Below are positions 1 through 9,044 of a DNA stretch of 38,099 nt, piece by piece. The DNA is from an uncultured Lachnospiraceae bacterium (lineage in GTDB: Bacteria; Bacillota; Clostridia; Lachnospirales; Lachnospiraceae), in NCBI GenBank assembly GCA_947179245.1, contig CAMXBD010000015.1, positions 1 to 38,099 on the forward strand, written 5' to 3'. Below the pieces are notes generated by a model that was not told the DNA's origin, ran no database searches, and saw only the letters and a program-made list of their open reading frames with translations. Both the position numbers and the translations under genes were made by a program. The first letter of the stretch is position 1. Each line of letters opens with the position of its first letter.

Positions 1-205
<205 letters not shown>

Positions 206-469
206 TTATTCACCGAGTCCACTCTCAATCGCACTGATCAGTGTTTTCAGCGCTTCTTCTTCATCTTCGCCATCACACATAAACTCGATCTCGTCACCAC
301 ACTTAACACATGCACCAAGCACACTCAATACACTTTTGGCATTTGCTGTATTCTCCCGAAATGTAAAAGTTATTAAAGATTTGAACTGCATCGCTTCTTT
401 GCATAGGATGCCTGCCGGTCTAAGATGTAGCCCTGTCGGGTTTTTGATGACTACCTTTTGGCTTACCAT
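206..469 (-). CDS. ptsH: Phosphocarrier protein HPr of the PTS
   Basis: An 87-residue HPr. His15 sits in TGLHLRPAG, the site phosphorylated by enzyme I and passed to EIIA proteins, and Ser46 sits in NAKSVLSVL, the site for HPr kinase in Firmicutes. Both fall at exactly the standard positions when translation starts at 469, where a TCCTCC complement (477-482) gives a good ribosome site; the longer open frame to 523 has no such site and adds 18 unrelated residues. It acts in the cytoplasm in sugar uptake and, as HPr-Ser-P, in carbon catabolite control. Its own promoter (536-564) and terminator make it monocistronic although it follows glmM closely. The sequence is richer in Cys (Cys22, two more near 53-57, one near 64) than Bacillus HPr. 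Confidence 0.93.
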   Translation of the reverse strand: MVSQKVVIKNPTGLHLRPAGILCKEAMQFKSLITFTFRENTANAKSVLSVLGACVKCGDEIEFMCDGEDEEEALKTLISAIESGLGE

Positions 470-535
470 ACCCTTATCCTCCAATATTCCGATTCCGGTT
501 AATGCTTGAACCCCCTCAACCACAACCTATTCTTA

Positions 536-564
536 ACTATAACATTTTTTTCAATATATCTCAA
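536..564 (-). promoter_or_regulatory. Sigma-A promoter of ptsH
   Basis: On the minus strand TTGAGA (559-564) is followed after 17 bases by TATAGT (536-541). The -35 box begins immediately after the glmM stop codon (568-570), leaving a leader of about 60 bases before the HPr start. Confidence 0.7.
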
Positions 565-567
565 GAG

Positions 568-1917
568 TTATAGCATAATATTCTGAATGAGTTCAGCTAA
601 TTTCTTAGCTTCCTCGTCAATCATCTTCTGGTCTTTGCCCTCAATCATGACTCTCACAAGAGGCTCTGTTCCGGACGGTCTGATCAGCACACGTCCTTCA
701 CCCGCAAATTTCTTATCCAGTTCAGCGATTGCATCTGCAATCTCTGGATAATCCATATATTTTTCCTTCTTATGATTGGGCACTTTGGCATTCACAAGCG
801 CCTGAGGCATTACTTCCATAATCCCCTTTAACTCTGATAGAGGTTTTCCTGTCTCTACGATTACTTGTAGAAGATGGAGCGCACTCAAAAGTCCGTCGCC
901 TGTCGTATTCTCATCTAAGAAAATAACGTGCCCTGATTGCTCACCGCCCAGACTGGCTCCTATTTCCCTCATTCTCTCCAGAACATATCTGTCTCCAACT
1001 TTAGTCTGTTCTATATGAATACCATTCTTTTCCCCCATCAGGAAGAATCCGAGATTACTCATAACCGTAGCAACAATCGTATCTTTGTTCAGCTTACCGC
1101 TCTGCCTCATGTGATTACCGACTAACGCCATGATCTGGTCACCGTCCACAATATTACCCAGCTCATCTACTGCCAGAAGCCGGTCCGCATCACCGTCAAA
1201 GGCAAGACCTACATTAGCTTTCTCATAGACTACTCTCGCCTGAAGTTCTCCCATATGAGTCGATCCGCAGTTAGCATTGATATTGGTGCCGTCAGGATTA
1301 TTGTGAATCGCCACAACTTCCGCGCCCAGCTCCTTCATAGTTTCCACCGAAGTATAATAAGAAGCGCCTTCCGCACAGTCCAATACAATCTTCATGCCAC
1401 GCAGATCTACATTAACAGCTTTCATTGCATGATTGATATATTCTTCTCTGGCATCAGTACGGTATTTAATCTTACCCACACCCGAACCGATAGGGAACTT
1501 GACTCCCTGCATATCATTCTTAATCAATGCCTCGATCTCATCTTCAAGCGAATCCGGCAATTTATACCCGTTACCGTCAAAAAACTTAATACCGTTAAAC
1601 TCTACCGAATTGTGAGAAGCGGAAATTACAACGCCTGCATCCACTTTGTATTTTCTGGTGAGATATGCCACTGCCGGAGTAGGCACTATTCCTACATAAA
1701 CGGCGTTTGCACCTACCGAGCATGCACCCGCCATAAGCGCATTTGCCAGCATATCCCCCGAAATTCTCGTATCGCATCCTACCATGATAGTCGGCTTATG
1801 TTCGTTCTCTTTCGTAAGAACGTACGCACCTGCCTGCCCCAGCTGCATCGCAAGCTGCGGTGTTAGCTCCTCATTTGCGACTCCTCTGACACCATCTGTT
1901 CCGAATAACCTGCTCAT
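568..1917 (-). CDS. glmM: Phosphoglucosamine mutase
   Basis: A full-length 449-residue alpha-D-phosphohexomutase that converts glucosamine-6-phosphate to glucosamine-1-phosphate, feeding UDP-GlcNAc for peptidoglycan. The N-terminus has the FGTDGVRG motif; the catalytic phosphoserine is Ser101 in SASHN (99-103); the Mg-binding loop DGDADR is at 241-246; the sugar-binding GGEQSGH and the C-terminal phosphate-binding RPSGTEPLVRV are present. It is the last gene of the cdaA-cdaR-glmM set, 37 bases after cdaR, the order seen across Firmicutes, where c-di-AMP synthesis and GlmM are physically and genetically linked. In Bacillus and Lactococcus GlmM binds and inhibits CdaA (known from the family, not visible here). 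Confidence 0.97.
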   Translation of the reverse strand: MSRLFGTDGVRGVANEELTPQLAMQLGQAGAYVLTKENEHKPTIMVGCDTRISGDMLANALMAGACSVGANAVYVGIVPTPAVAYLTRKYKVDAGVVISASHNSVEFNGIKFFDGNGYKLPDSLEDEIEALIKNDMQGVKFPIGSGVGKIKYRTDAREEYINHAMKAVNVDLRGMKIVLDCAEGASYYTSVETMKELGAEVVAIHNNPDGTNINANCGSTHMGELQARVVYEKANVGLAFDGDADRLLAVDELGNIVDGDQIMALVGNHMRQSGKLNKDTIVATVMSNLGFFLMGEKNGIHIEQTKVGDRYVLERMREIGASLGGEQSGHVIFLDENTTGDGLLSALHLLQVIVETGKPLSELKGIMEVMPQALVNAKVPNHKKEKYMDYPEIADAIAELDKKFAGEGRVLIRPSGTEPLVRVMIEGKDQKMIDEEAKKLAELIQNIML

Positions 1918-1954
1918 GATAATACCTGTTCCTTTCCAATCTCTGTCACAAAAC

Positions 1955-3235
1955 TTATTCTGTCTCTGAAATGTATATCTGCACTTCCGGTCCTTCCCAT
2001 ACTACTGCCGAATCTTCCGGAAGACTTATGGATAAAGGCATTCGATAGTACCCCGGCTCCAGTTCATCCAGTTCTTCATCCGCCAGCCATGCATTTATAT
2101 CAACACTCGTTTCCAGAGTGTTCACATTAACTGCATCCAGCTCAGAAGCAAGACCAATCAGTGTAATACTGCATTCCTCCTCCGGATCGAATATTTCCGC
2201 TTCAAGGCCCGCCGGAAGACCTGTGATACGTATATTTCTCACCGCTACGTTAAAGGTCCGTCTCATTTCTTGTCCAACATAAACCGTGACATCAACCAAC
2301 CCGTCAAAATCTTCTTCTGCAAGAATAACCCCATCCGGTAAATAGTCTTTCAGATTGATCTGTGCTGTCACATTTTCCCTTGCGCCACTAACATCTATGG
2401 CTTCCTCTGGAATCACAATCGCATTGACATTTTGTATCAGACCGGATCTGCCCGCTATAACAACATTATATCTGGTGCTTGTCGTCTCACCTATCAGCCG
2501 ATATCCGTCAGCCGGAACACCCGTAGACGTATAGGTGACCGGTACAGTCTTCTGTTCCAGAATCTCAACATTAACACTCACCTTCGTGATACTTAATTCA
2601 AGGTTTTCGGACTTAATTTCAACACCATCCGCATTGTACAACCGAATATCCGCATCTGTTCTGATATAGCTCGTAAAAGCGGATACATCTACATCTGCCT
2701 GAACTTTGCTGATCTGTGAAACTACAGACTGTGGCCCTGATACCCTGAGCAGGTTCTGCTCTGTTGATACGTCGCCTACCATATAGCCTTCACGAACCTC
2801 TCCCACTGCATTCGCACGGATAGGAAATGACCTTGTCTGCTTATCCTCAATATTTAATTTTACGAAATCTATATTCCCCTTGATACTCTCCACCTTATCA
2901 TTATACTTATTGGTTGACAGTCTGATGGGAATCGTATCCAGACTGGTCAGATCATTTACATCTGCTACAGCTATGATATTGTTCGGATCCAAAGAACCAA
3001 TAATGGAGCGCGGAGCATAGACCATCACTGTATCTATTATGTCCGTGTCATCCAGTACTTCGTATGTCTGCCCTCTCTCTGTAATCAGATCAAGATTTCT
3101 GATTGAAACCTGCACATTTGACACCGGCCACGACTCCACTGGATCATTAATATTTGTAACGATAATCCAGACCATAGTCGCAAATAAGAAAGAGACAAGC
3201 TTGAGCCCCCAGTTTTTGGTAATCTTATTCTTCAT
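1955..3235 (-). CDS. cdaR: YbbR-domain regulator of the c-di-AMP cyclase
   Basis: A 426-residue protein with one N-terminal membrane helix (about residues 12-28) followed by an extracytoplasmic portion made of several YbbR-type beta domains (recurring patterns such as PVTYTSTGVPADGY and IRITGLPAGLEA). The family modulates the membrane cyclase CdaA. The start codon lies inside the cdaA 3' end (11-base overlap), so translation is probably coupled. Stop to glmM is 37 bases. This CdaR should not be confused with the sugar-diacid regulators also called CdaR, one relative of which is encoded at 25.3-26.4 kb. Domain identity is strong; the regulatory sign cannot be read from sequence. Confidence 0.92.
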   Translation of the reverse strand: MKNKITKNWGLKLVSFLFATMVWIIVTNINDPVESWPVSNVQVSIRNLDLITERGQTYEVLDDTDIIDTVMVYAPRSIIGSLDPNNIIAVADVNDLTSLDTIPIRLSTNKYNDKVESIKGNIDFVKLNIEDKQTRSFPIRANAVGEVREGYMVGDVSTEQNLLRVSGPQSVVSQISKVQADVDVSAFTSYIRTDADIRLYNADGVEIKSENLELSITKVSVNVEILEQKTVPVTYTSTGVPADGYRLIGETTSTRYNVVIAGRSGLIQNVNAIVIPEEAIDVSGARENVTAQINLKDYLPDGVILAEEDFDGLVDVTVYVGQEMRRTFNVAVRNIRITGLPAGLEAEIFDPEEECSITLIGLASELDAVNVNTLETSVDINAWLADEELDELEPGYYRMPLSISLPEDSAVVWEGPEVQIYISETE

Positions 3236-4094
3236 TTCTGGACCTGCCTTTCCAGAGTTTCCTCTTCTTCTCCTCTGTCGGCTTATTCTGGATATCGGAC
3301 AATCTTGCCTTCAGTCTCTCGGCATCCAGTCCTCTTTCTAATTGCCCACCATAAGCAACACTGATCTTACCGGTCTCCTCCGATACGATCACTGTCAGCG
3401 AATCCGTCACTTCCGAAATACCTACGCCAGCCCTGTGCCTCGTTCCCAGATCTTTGCTGAGCGCCATATTATCCGACAGCGGCAGATAACAGGTCGCCGA
3501 AACGATACGGTTTCCTCTCACGATCACCGCACCATCATGCAGCGGCGTATTATGCTCAAATATATTGATCAGCAGCTGACTGGATACAATACCATCCACG
3601 TCAATGCCCGTTCTTTCATATTCATTCAAAGACTGCTCCTGCTCGATAACAATCAATGCGCCTGTCTTTACTTTGCCCATCTCAACAGATGCCTTCGCAA
3701 TCTCGTTGATCGTCCGGTCAGAGAAACGTCCCCCCTCTGACTTACCTGAATCAAAGGCAACAATCGACGAGAAGAAATTCTTACGCCCCAGCTCCTCCAA
3801 CGCCTTGCGCAGTTCCGGCTGTAACACTACTACGATTGCTATCGCAGCTATACTGAACACATTCGTTACGATCCACAGAATTGTGTTCATATTAAAGAAT
3901 GCGGCAACTAATATAAAAACCGCTATCACAATAATGCCCTTAAGAAGCGCCCATGCTCTTGTATTCTTGATCCAGACCAGAATATGGTATGCCAAGAAAG
4001 TCAGGATAATGATCTCCACAATATCCGTCCAGTGGACAGTGGGCATATGCAGCTTAGAGAGATATGTCGCAAAAAATCTATTCAGTTGTTCCAT
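3225..4094 (-). CDS. cdaA: Membrane diadenylate cyclase CdaA (DacA)
   Basis: A 289-residue c-di-AMP synthase that joins two ATP molecules. Three membrane helices (about 24-42, 50-67, 71-91) precede the DAC domain. The hallmark DGA (187-189, in LHDGAVIV) and RHR (219-221, in GTRHRAGVG) motifs are intact, so it should be active. The start follows a GGTGAGGG ribosome site. c-di-AMP controls potassium and osmolyte uptake and cell-wall homeostasis. It is followed by cdaR (11-base overlap) and preceded by two unknown membrane-protein genes at 33- and 34-base spacing, suggesting a larger co-transcribed unit than the usual three genes. Confidence 0.97.
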   Translation of the reverse strand: MEQLNRFFATYLSKLHMPTVHWTDIVEIIILTFLAYHILVWIKNTRAWALLKGIIVIAVFILVAAFFNMNTILWIVTNVFSIAAIAIVVVLQPELRKALEELGRKNFFSSIVAFDSGKSEGGRFSDRTINEIAKASVEMGKVKTGALIVIEQEQSLNEYERTGIDVDGIVSSQLLINIFEHNTPLHDGAVIVRGNRIVSATCYLPLSDNMALSKDLGTRHRAGVGISEVTDSLTVIVSEETGKISVAYGGQLERGLDAERLKARLSDIQNKPTEEKKRKLWKGRSRNEE

Positions 4095-4127
4095 GAACCC
4101 TCACCGCCTTTCCTATTTATGCCATCA

Positions 4128-5093
4128 TCAATGTGTGCTTCTTGTTCTTTGTTCCGTCTTCTGTTTCTGGCTGTTGATCTGCTTAACTTTCTTCTCCGGT
4201 TTAGCCACTACTACCTTCGGTACTGCTTTCACATAATAATAGTATTCATCGTCTTCAAACTGGACTTTCTCCGTCCTGCTGTAATCTACATTGAACACAA
4301 AAAATTGTAGTACCAGCACCAGCAGGAAAGAAACGACATTACCCATAATCATTCCGAACAACGGCACGTTAGTATCAAGCATAAGATCACCCACTAACAG
4401 CACCATAATATCCACAACAACACCTGAAACCATAGCAATCGTCCATGCATAATCAATACTCAATCTTCTGATCAAGTATACAAAAATGACAGTAACTGCA
4501 AATGCCATAATGGTAACGACCATGGCTTTATTATTGAGAAGACCATCGATAATAAACCTGAATCTTGCCACCATTTCTTCGCCGGACATAGCTGCTATTG
4601 CGGACATATTCTGCGTCACATAATGCAGCATGTAATATACGATCACTCCACAGGCAACCGAAACAACAGATGCCGGCGTTCCCACCAGTCCCATCGCAAG
4701 TGGAATCACATAAGGAACTCTCATCAAAAAACAAATCGGCAGTAATACGATTACCAGTGTATCTTTAGGTGAAAATCGCAAATACAATAAAAACATCAAG
4801 AAAAAGCCTGCCCCGATTACCACTGCACATTCCAAACTGAATGCATATAAATGCAGCATGGTAAATAAAGCTGACATGACAACGATAAAGTTCATCGGCA
4901 TAAAGGAACACATCAAAGCTACAATTAAAACCACTGTCGATTTGTTTATACTATCCATATAGCCTAAACGGGAATTAACAAGCAGTAATGCTATAAGAGC
5001 CAGCAAAAACTTTAAAAACGGTGTGATATATACCTCATATTTACTGTATAAAGTCATTAATATCTGCTTTGCAACAAGTAAGGTAGTCATCAT
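4128..5093 (-). CDS. Polytopic membrane protein of unknown function upstream of cdaA
   Basis: A 321-residue, very hydrophobic protein with roughly nine to ten predicted membrane helices and a charged cytoplasmic-type tail from about residue 268. The tail carries an acidic, tyrosine-rich patch (EDDEYYYYVKAVPK) and then a Lys/Gln-rich end. No catalytic or ATP-binding motif is visible and I do not recognise a characterised family. The ribosome site AAAGGATAA precedes two adjacent ATGs; the second (5090) has the better spacing. It is 33 bases upstream of cdaA on the same strand, so it is likely co-expressed with the c-di-AMP genes. A transporter or a scaffold for CdaA are possibilities by position only. 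Confidence 0.85.
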   Translation of the reverse strand: MMTTLLVAKQILMTLYSKYEVYITPFLKFLLALIALLLVNSRLGYMDSINKSTVVLIVALMCSFMPMNFIVVMSALFTMLHLYAFSLECAVVIGAGFFLMFLLYLRFSPKDTLVIVLLPICFLMRVPYVIPLAMGLVGTPASVVSVACGVIVYYMLHYVTQNMSAIAAMSGEEMVARFRFIIDGLLNNKAMVVTIMAFAVTVIFVYLIRRLSIDYAWTIAMVSGVVVDIMVLLVGDLMLDTNVPLFGMIMGNVVSFLLVLVLQFFVFNVDYSRTEKVQFEDDEYYYYVKAVPKVVVAKPEKKVKQINSQKQKTEQRTRSTH

Positions 5094-5127
5094 TTATCCT
5101 TTCACTTTCCGTACACTTTCGTAAATC

Positions 5128-5514
5128 CTATTGTCTATACATATCTGCCAGTCTGCGCAGATTCATATGATACACTCTAAGGCTCTTGACCGCCCTGTTG
5201 TAGCGTATCGCATAAACCACATAGGAGATCACGGTATATATCCCTACCACCCACAAATACATGGTAAGAACCTGCTTCGCAAATCCAAGCAAATCCATTT
5301 TGTAGATATCCATCATAAAAACTTCAAAATCATAAAAAATGTACATACCAAATACCACTACAAATGCGATAGTTGCACTTATAATGGACTTCAGTACCTG
5401 CCATCCTATATAATCACTCCGAAAATAGCTTCCGATAGCAGCATTTTTCTTGCCTTCATTCGCTTCATAGGACGCCATTTTCGTCATTAGGATTATTCTT
5501 TTTTCATTTAGCAT
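5128..5514 (-). CDS. Small membrane protein, unknown function
   Basis: A 128-residue protein with a polar N-terminus (about 35 residues), two membrane helices (about 38-61 and 79-103) and a short basic C-terminal tail (RYNRAVKSLRVYHMNLRRL). An AGGAGA ribosome site precedes the ATG. It lies 9 bases after the YvyF-like gene and 34 bases before the larger membrane protein, so all are probably on one transcript. No known motif is seen. The pairing with the polytopic protein at 4.1-5.1 kb suggests the two may form a complex, but this is inference from position. Confidence 0.8.
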   Translation of the reverse strand: MLNEKRIILMTKMASYEANEGKKNAAIGSYFRSDYIGWQVLKSIISATIAFVVVFGMYIFYDFEVFMMDIYKMDLLGFAKQVLTMYLWVVGIYTVISYVVYAIRYNRAVKSLRVYHMNLRRLADMYRQ

Positions 5515-5523
5515 ACAAATCTC

Positions 5524-5931
5524 CTAACCCAAGAAGCGCATCTTCGGATTTTCTTTCACATCCTTCTTCGGCTGGGGCTTCGGCGCTTCTGGCTGGCGAA
5601 TGCTGTCATTCAACTGGTTCGCCATACTATTCTTACATTTCTCACAGAAACGTCCGCTGTAAATCGCCGTGCCACACTTCTCACAGTGCAGTGTGATACC
5701 GGAACCTTCTGCCAGCTGCAGACGTTCATCCTTCAGCCACTGCTGAATCTGATTTTTGGACACATCGCATGCTTCGGATACTTCCGGAATGCTTGCGGTA
5801 ACATGATCTTGAATATATGCCTTCACTTCCTGAAATTTGGCTTCCAATTCATCTCTGCACCCCATACAGATCGGCGGTCCTGATACATAATTAAATAACT
5901 TTCCACATTTTCTGCAATTTCTCGCGTTCAT
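5524..5931 (-). CDS. YvyF-type flagellar-associated zinc-ribbon protein
   Basis: A 135-residue protein with four CxxC knuckles, Cys6/9, Cys22/25, Cys83/86 and Cys96/99, which look like two zinc ribbons. Between them (about 45-75) is a MerR-like helix-turn-helix segment (SIPEVSEACDVSKNQIQQWL). The C-terminus is Pro/Lys-rich and probably disordered. This layout matches the family known as YvyF in Bacillus, encoded between comFC and flgM and linked to the flagellar regulon. Here it also follows comFC directly (27 bases) but no flgM follows; the c-di-AMP genes do. A strong TAGGAGG ribosome site fixes the start. The biochemical role is unknown; DNA or protein binding is plausible. Confidence 0.85.
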   Translation of the reverse strand: MNARNCRKCGKLFNYVSGPPICMGCRDELEAKFQEVKAYIQDHVTASIPEVSEACDVSKNQIQQWLKDERLQLAEGSGITLHCEKCGTAIYSGRFCEKCKNSMANQLNDSIRQPEAPKPQPKKDVKENPKMRFLG

Positions 5932-5958
5932 GTTGTTACCTCCTATAGTTGTTATTTC

Positions 5959-6675
5959 CTATAAACCTTTTCCGATAGCAAGAGTTACAAAATAGATATG
6001 CTTTACTCCCGCTTTACGCAGCTCATAGCTTATTGCGTCTATGGTACTGCCAGTCGTATAAATATCGTCTATAATTATAATCGTACTTAATTTTACATCA
6101 TTGCGACAGATTTTGAAAGCCCTTTTCAAATTATTTTGTCTGTCTGAGACAGATAAATCTTTCATCGGCACCGTTTTGCGCACTCTTTTGATCAATTTTG
6201 TCTCTACCGGGATATTCATTATTTTACCCAATTCCAGTGCCAGAGCTTCCGCCTGATTATAACCTCTGCTGCGCTTTTTTGCGTTATGGATCGGTACCGG
6301 TATCAATGCATCGGGTCTTCGTTTTATAATCCATTCTCCCAGCCGTTTTGCCATGCACTCAGCATAGTATGCCGCATATTCCTGTCTTCCTTTATACTTA
6401 AACCGATAAATGGAATCGGACATACATTTATAGGCAAATACAGCTCTTCCGCTATTATAGAGATGTCTATGACTCATACAATCTCTACAATACTCTGTCT
6501 CTTCTTCATCCAATTCCTTGCCGCATCTCATACAATACGGCTCTCTGATATATTCAAATTCTTTTATGCAAGTCTCACAGATAAGACTTCCGAATGGCTT
6601 GACTGCCTTGTCGCAGACGGGGCATCTGCGTGGATAGAAAATATCCAATAGAATCCCCTGAAATGTTTTCTTCAT
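5959..6675 (-). CDS. comFC: ComF-family phosphoribosyltransferase-like protein
   Basis: A 238-residue ComFC. The N-terminal zinc-finger part has four CxxC pairs (Cys18/21, 33/36, 48/51, 63/66). The C-terminal type I phosphoribosyltransferase fold has the PRPP-binding stretch IIIIDDIYTTGST (199-211) and the conserved RSRGYNQAEALA (135-146). In Bacillus ComFC takes part in uptake of transforming DNA with the ComFA helicase. No comFA or comFB is present here; recD2 lies 15 bases upstream instead. The neighbour downstream is the YvyF-like gene, keeping part of the Bacillus comF-flagellar order. The enzymatic substrate is not known. Confidence 0.93.
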   Translation of the reverse strand: MKKTFQGILLDIFYPRRCPVCDKAVKPFGSLICETCIKEFEYIREPYCMRCGKELDEEETEYCRDCMSHRHLYNSGRAVFAYKCMSDSIYRFKYKGRQEYAAYYAECMAKRLGEWIIKRRPDALIPVPIHNAKKRSRGYNQAEALALELGKIMNIPVETKLIKRVRKTVPMKDLSVSDRQNNLKRAFKICRNDVKLSTIIIIDDIYTTGSTIDAISYELRKAGVKHIYFVTLAIGKGL

Positions 6676-6690
6676 CTACTTATTCCTTTG

Positions 6691-8934
6691 CTATTGCGGG
6701 ATTAATTCCCTGATCCGGTCCGTAAGACCGGTATATCGACGGTTTTGATAGTTATTATTTACCATCTCCTGCAGCGTCTTCCTGCTGCCCAGAATCGTCA
6801 CACAGCTCTTAGCTCTGGTCACTCCTGTATAGAGCAAATTTCTGTTAAACAGCATCCGCGGTCCTGACAGCAACGGCATGACAACTGCCGGGTATTCACT
6901 GCCCTGTGACTTATGGATTGTCACAGCATACGCCAGCTCTATCTCATCAAGCTGTGCATATGTGTATGTAACTCTTCTGTGCTCATCAAATTCAACCACT
7001 ACTTCATGAGCATATTCATTAATCTGCAAAATAATTCCTATATCACCGTTAAAAATACCCGTTCCCTTATCGATTGGTATTCCGTATTTACTGACGACCT
7101 CCCATTCAAGCTGATAGTTGTTCTTAATCTGCATAACTTTATCCTGCTCACGCAAGAGCACATCGCCGGACACATATTCTTTCTTTTGCTCTGATGCAGG
7201 GTTTAAATACCGCTGCAAAATACCATTTAAAGTTTCCACCCCTAATTTACCTTTGCGCATCGGTGTCAAAACCTGTATGTCATAGGGTCTTGCTCCTACA
7301 TAGGACGGCAATTTCCCGGTTATCAACTGTATCATATGCTTATATATGACATTTGTGTCACTTCTTTCAAGAAAAAAGAAATCTTTGCTCTTATTATCCA
7401 GTACCGGTTCCTCCCCCGCATGAATACGATGTGCATTCCAGACAATGTCACTCTCTCCCGCCTGTCGGAATATTTTCTCTAAAATCACCATGGGAAAACG
7501 TCCGCTGTTCATGATATCCTGAAGCACCTGCCCAGCGCCTACAGACGGAAGCTGATTCACGTCTCCTACCATAATCAGCCTCGTTCCTACTGTGATTGCT
7601 TTTAAAAGCGCTTGAAAAAGAAAGATATCCACCATGGACATCTCATCAACGATAATCACATCCGTCTCCAAGGGATTCTCCTCATTGCGCTCAAATCTTG
7701 CTGTTTTGGCTCCCTCCGACACAACGCCGTTAAGCTCCAACAGGCGGTGTATCGTTCTGGATTCATACCCCGTGGCCTCTGTCATGCGTTTAGCCGCCCT
7801 GCCGGTTGGCGCCGCCAAGTAAATGTCCATTCCTTCCGACAAAAAATATCGTATGATCGCATTAATTGTGGTTGTCTTACCTGTTCCGGGACCTCCTGAC
7901 AATATGAAAATACCGTTTTTTACGCACTCTTCCACCGACTTCTTCTGAAGCTCATCCAATTCGATCTCCAGCTCTTTCTCAATCTGATCGATCTTGGCTA
8001 TGATTCCGTTTTCCTCCGACGGCAGTAAGTCTCCACTGACAGACACGTTCAAATCATGAAGCATCTTCGCGCAGTTCAATTCTGCATAATAGTAAGTCGC
8101 CGCATAGACTCTGCACTCCGCTTCCTTCTCAGCCGGACGCTTAATGACCAATTTCTTGTCCATCGCCAGATTGCCCAGATGTGGCTCCATAACAGACGGT
8201 TCCAGCCCTAGCAGTTCACCTGCTTTTTTAAGCAGAATATCCTGTGGAAGATAGCAATGCCCTTCCCCACCCGCCAACATGAGCGTATAGAGAATGCCAC
8301 TTCTGATCCGATAGTCGGAGTCCGTGTGAATACCTATCTTCGCTGCAATCTCATCCGCAATCTTAAACCCGATCCCTTGAATATCTTCAGCTAATTGATA
8401 GGGATTTTCTTTGAGGATTCCATACAGATTTGTCCCATAGGATTCATAAATGCGTATAGCAAGAGTATTTGAAATGCCATATTTCTGCAGGAAGGTCATA
8501 GCTTCTCTGGCATCACGCTTCTCATACACGGTAACTGCAATCTCCCTTGCCTTACGCTCACTTATGCCTTTGACCTCTGCCAATCTTTCCGGTTCTTCCT
8601 CTATAATGCGGTAAGTATCAGCGCCAAACCTTTTTACAATGCGAGCAGCTAACGCTTCTCCCACACCTTTGATTGCTCCGGATCCAAGATACCTCTCTAT
8701 GCTGACCGTATCATCCGGGGGAACGATCTGATAGCGTTCTATTTTAAACTGTTCCCCGTATACCGGATGTGTAATATAATCTCCTTCAGCTTCTATCGTC
8801 TCTCCCTGATCCATCGTCTTAAAAAAACCGACACATGTGATCTCATCCTCGCCGCTGATCAGATTTAATACCGTATATCCGTTATCTGCATTTCTATATA
8901 TGATATGCTCTATATAACCTTTGACCGTCTCCAT
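6691..8934 (-). CDS. recD2: RecD2-type 5'-3' DNA helicase
   Basis: A 747-residue SF1B helicase of the RecD2 (RecD without RecBC) family. Order: N-terminal OB-like region, helix-hairpin-helix repeats (about 85-200, e.g. GAIKGVGEALAARIV), then the RecA-like domains with Walker A GGPGTGKTT (347-355), Walker B DEMSMVD, an SH3-like insertion, and motif VI regions AVTIHKSQGSEYPAVVM and LYTGVTRAK. It unwinds DNA with 5' overhangs and acts in replication-fork and mismatch tolerance in Bacillus and Deinococcus. The ribosome site before the ATG is weak, and I see no clear promoter between it and the flagellar terminator at 8994-9023, so readthrough may contribute. Downstream comFC is only 15 bases away. 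Confidence 0.95.
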   Translation of the reverse strand: METVKGYIEHIIYRNADNGYTVLNLISGEDEITCVGFFKTMDQGETIEAEGDYITHPVYGEQFKIERYQIVPPDDTVSIERYLGSGAIKGVGEALAARIVKRFGADTYRIIEEEPERLAEVKGISERKAREIAVTVYEKRDAREAMTFLQKYGISNTLAIRIYESYGTNLYGILKENPYQLAEDIQGIGFKIADEIAAKIGIHTDSDYRIRSGILYTLMLAGGEGHCYLPQDILLKKAGELLGLEPSVMEPHLGNLAMDKKLVIKRPAEKEAECRVYAATYYYAELNCAKMLHDLNVSVSGDLLPSEENGIIAKIDQIEKELEIELDELQKKSVEECVKNGIFILSGGPGTGKTTTINAIIRYFLSEGMDIYLAAPTGRAAKRMTEATGYESRTIHRLLELNGVVSEGAKTARFERNEENPLETDVIIVDEMSMVDIFLFQALLKAITVGTRLIMVGDVNQLPSVGAGQVLQDIMNSGRFPMVILEKIFRQAGESDIVWNAHRIHAGEEPVLDNKSKDFFFLERSDTNVIYKHMIQLITGKLPSYVGARPYDIQVLTPMRKGKLGVETLNGILQRYLNPASEQKKEYVSGDVLLREQDKVMQIKNNYQLEWEVVSKYGIPIDKGTGIFNGDIGIILQINEYAHEVVVEFDEHRRVTYTYAQLDEIELAYAVTIHKSQGSEYPAVVMPLLSGPRMLFNRNLLYTGVTRAKSCVTILGSRKTLQEMVNNNYQNRRYTGLTDRIRELIPQ

Positions 8935-8993
8935 TAATATACCGCGCTTCCCGCTTCCACTATTCCTCTGATTCTTTACGTACCCCTATGCAC

Positions 8994-9023
8994 GATAAAG
9001 GACTGCTTAGCAAGCAGCCCTTT
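8994..9023 (-). terminator. Terminator after the mbl-flagellar rod operon
   Basis: Arms 8997-9008 and 9012-9023 form a 12-bp stem with one G-U pair and a 3-base loop. On the minus strand the following tract is short (CCTTTATCG), so it may be a leaky terminator between the rod-binding gene and recD2. Confidence 0.7.
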
Positions 9024-9044
9024 CATCCGAATATAAACTATTTA

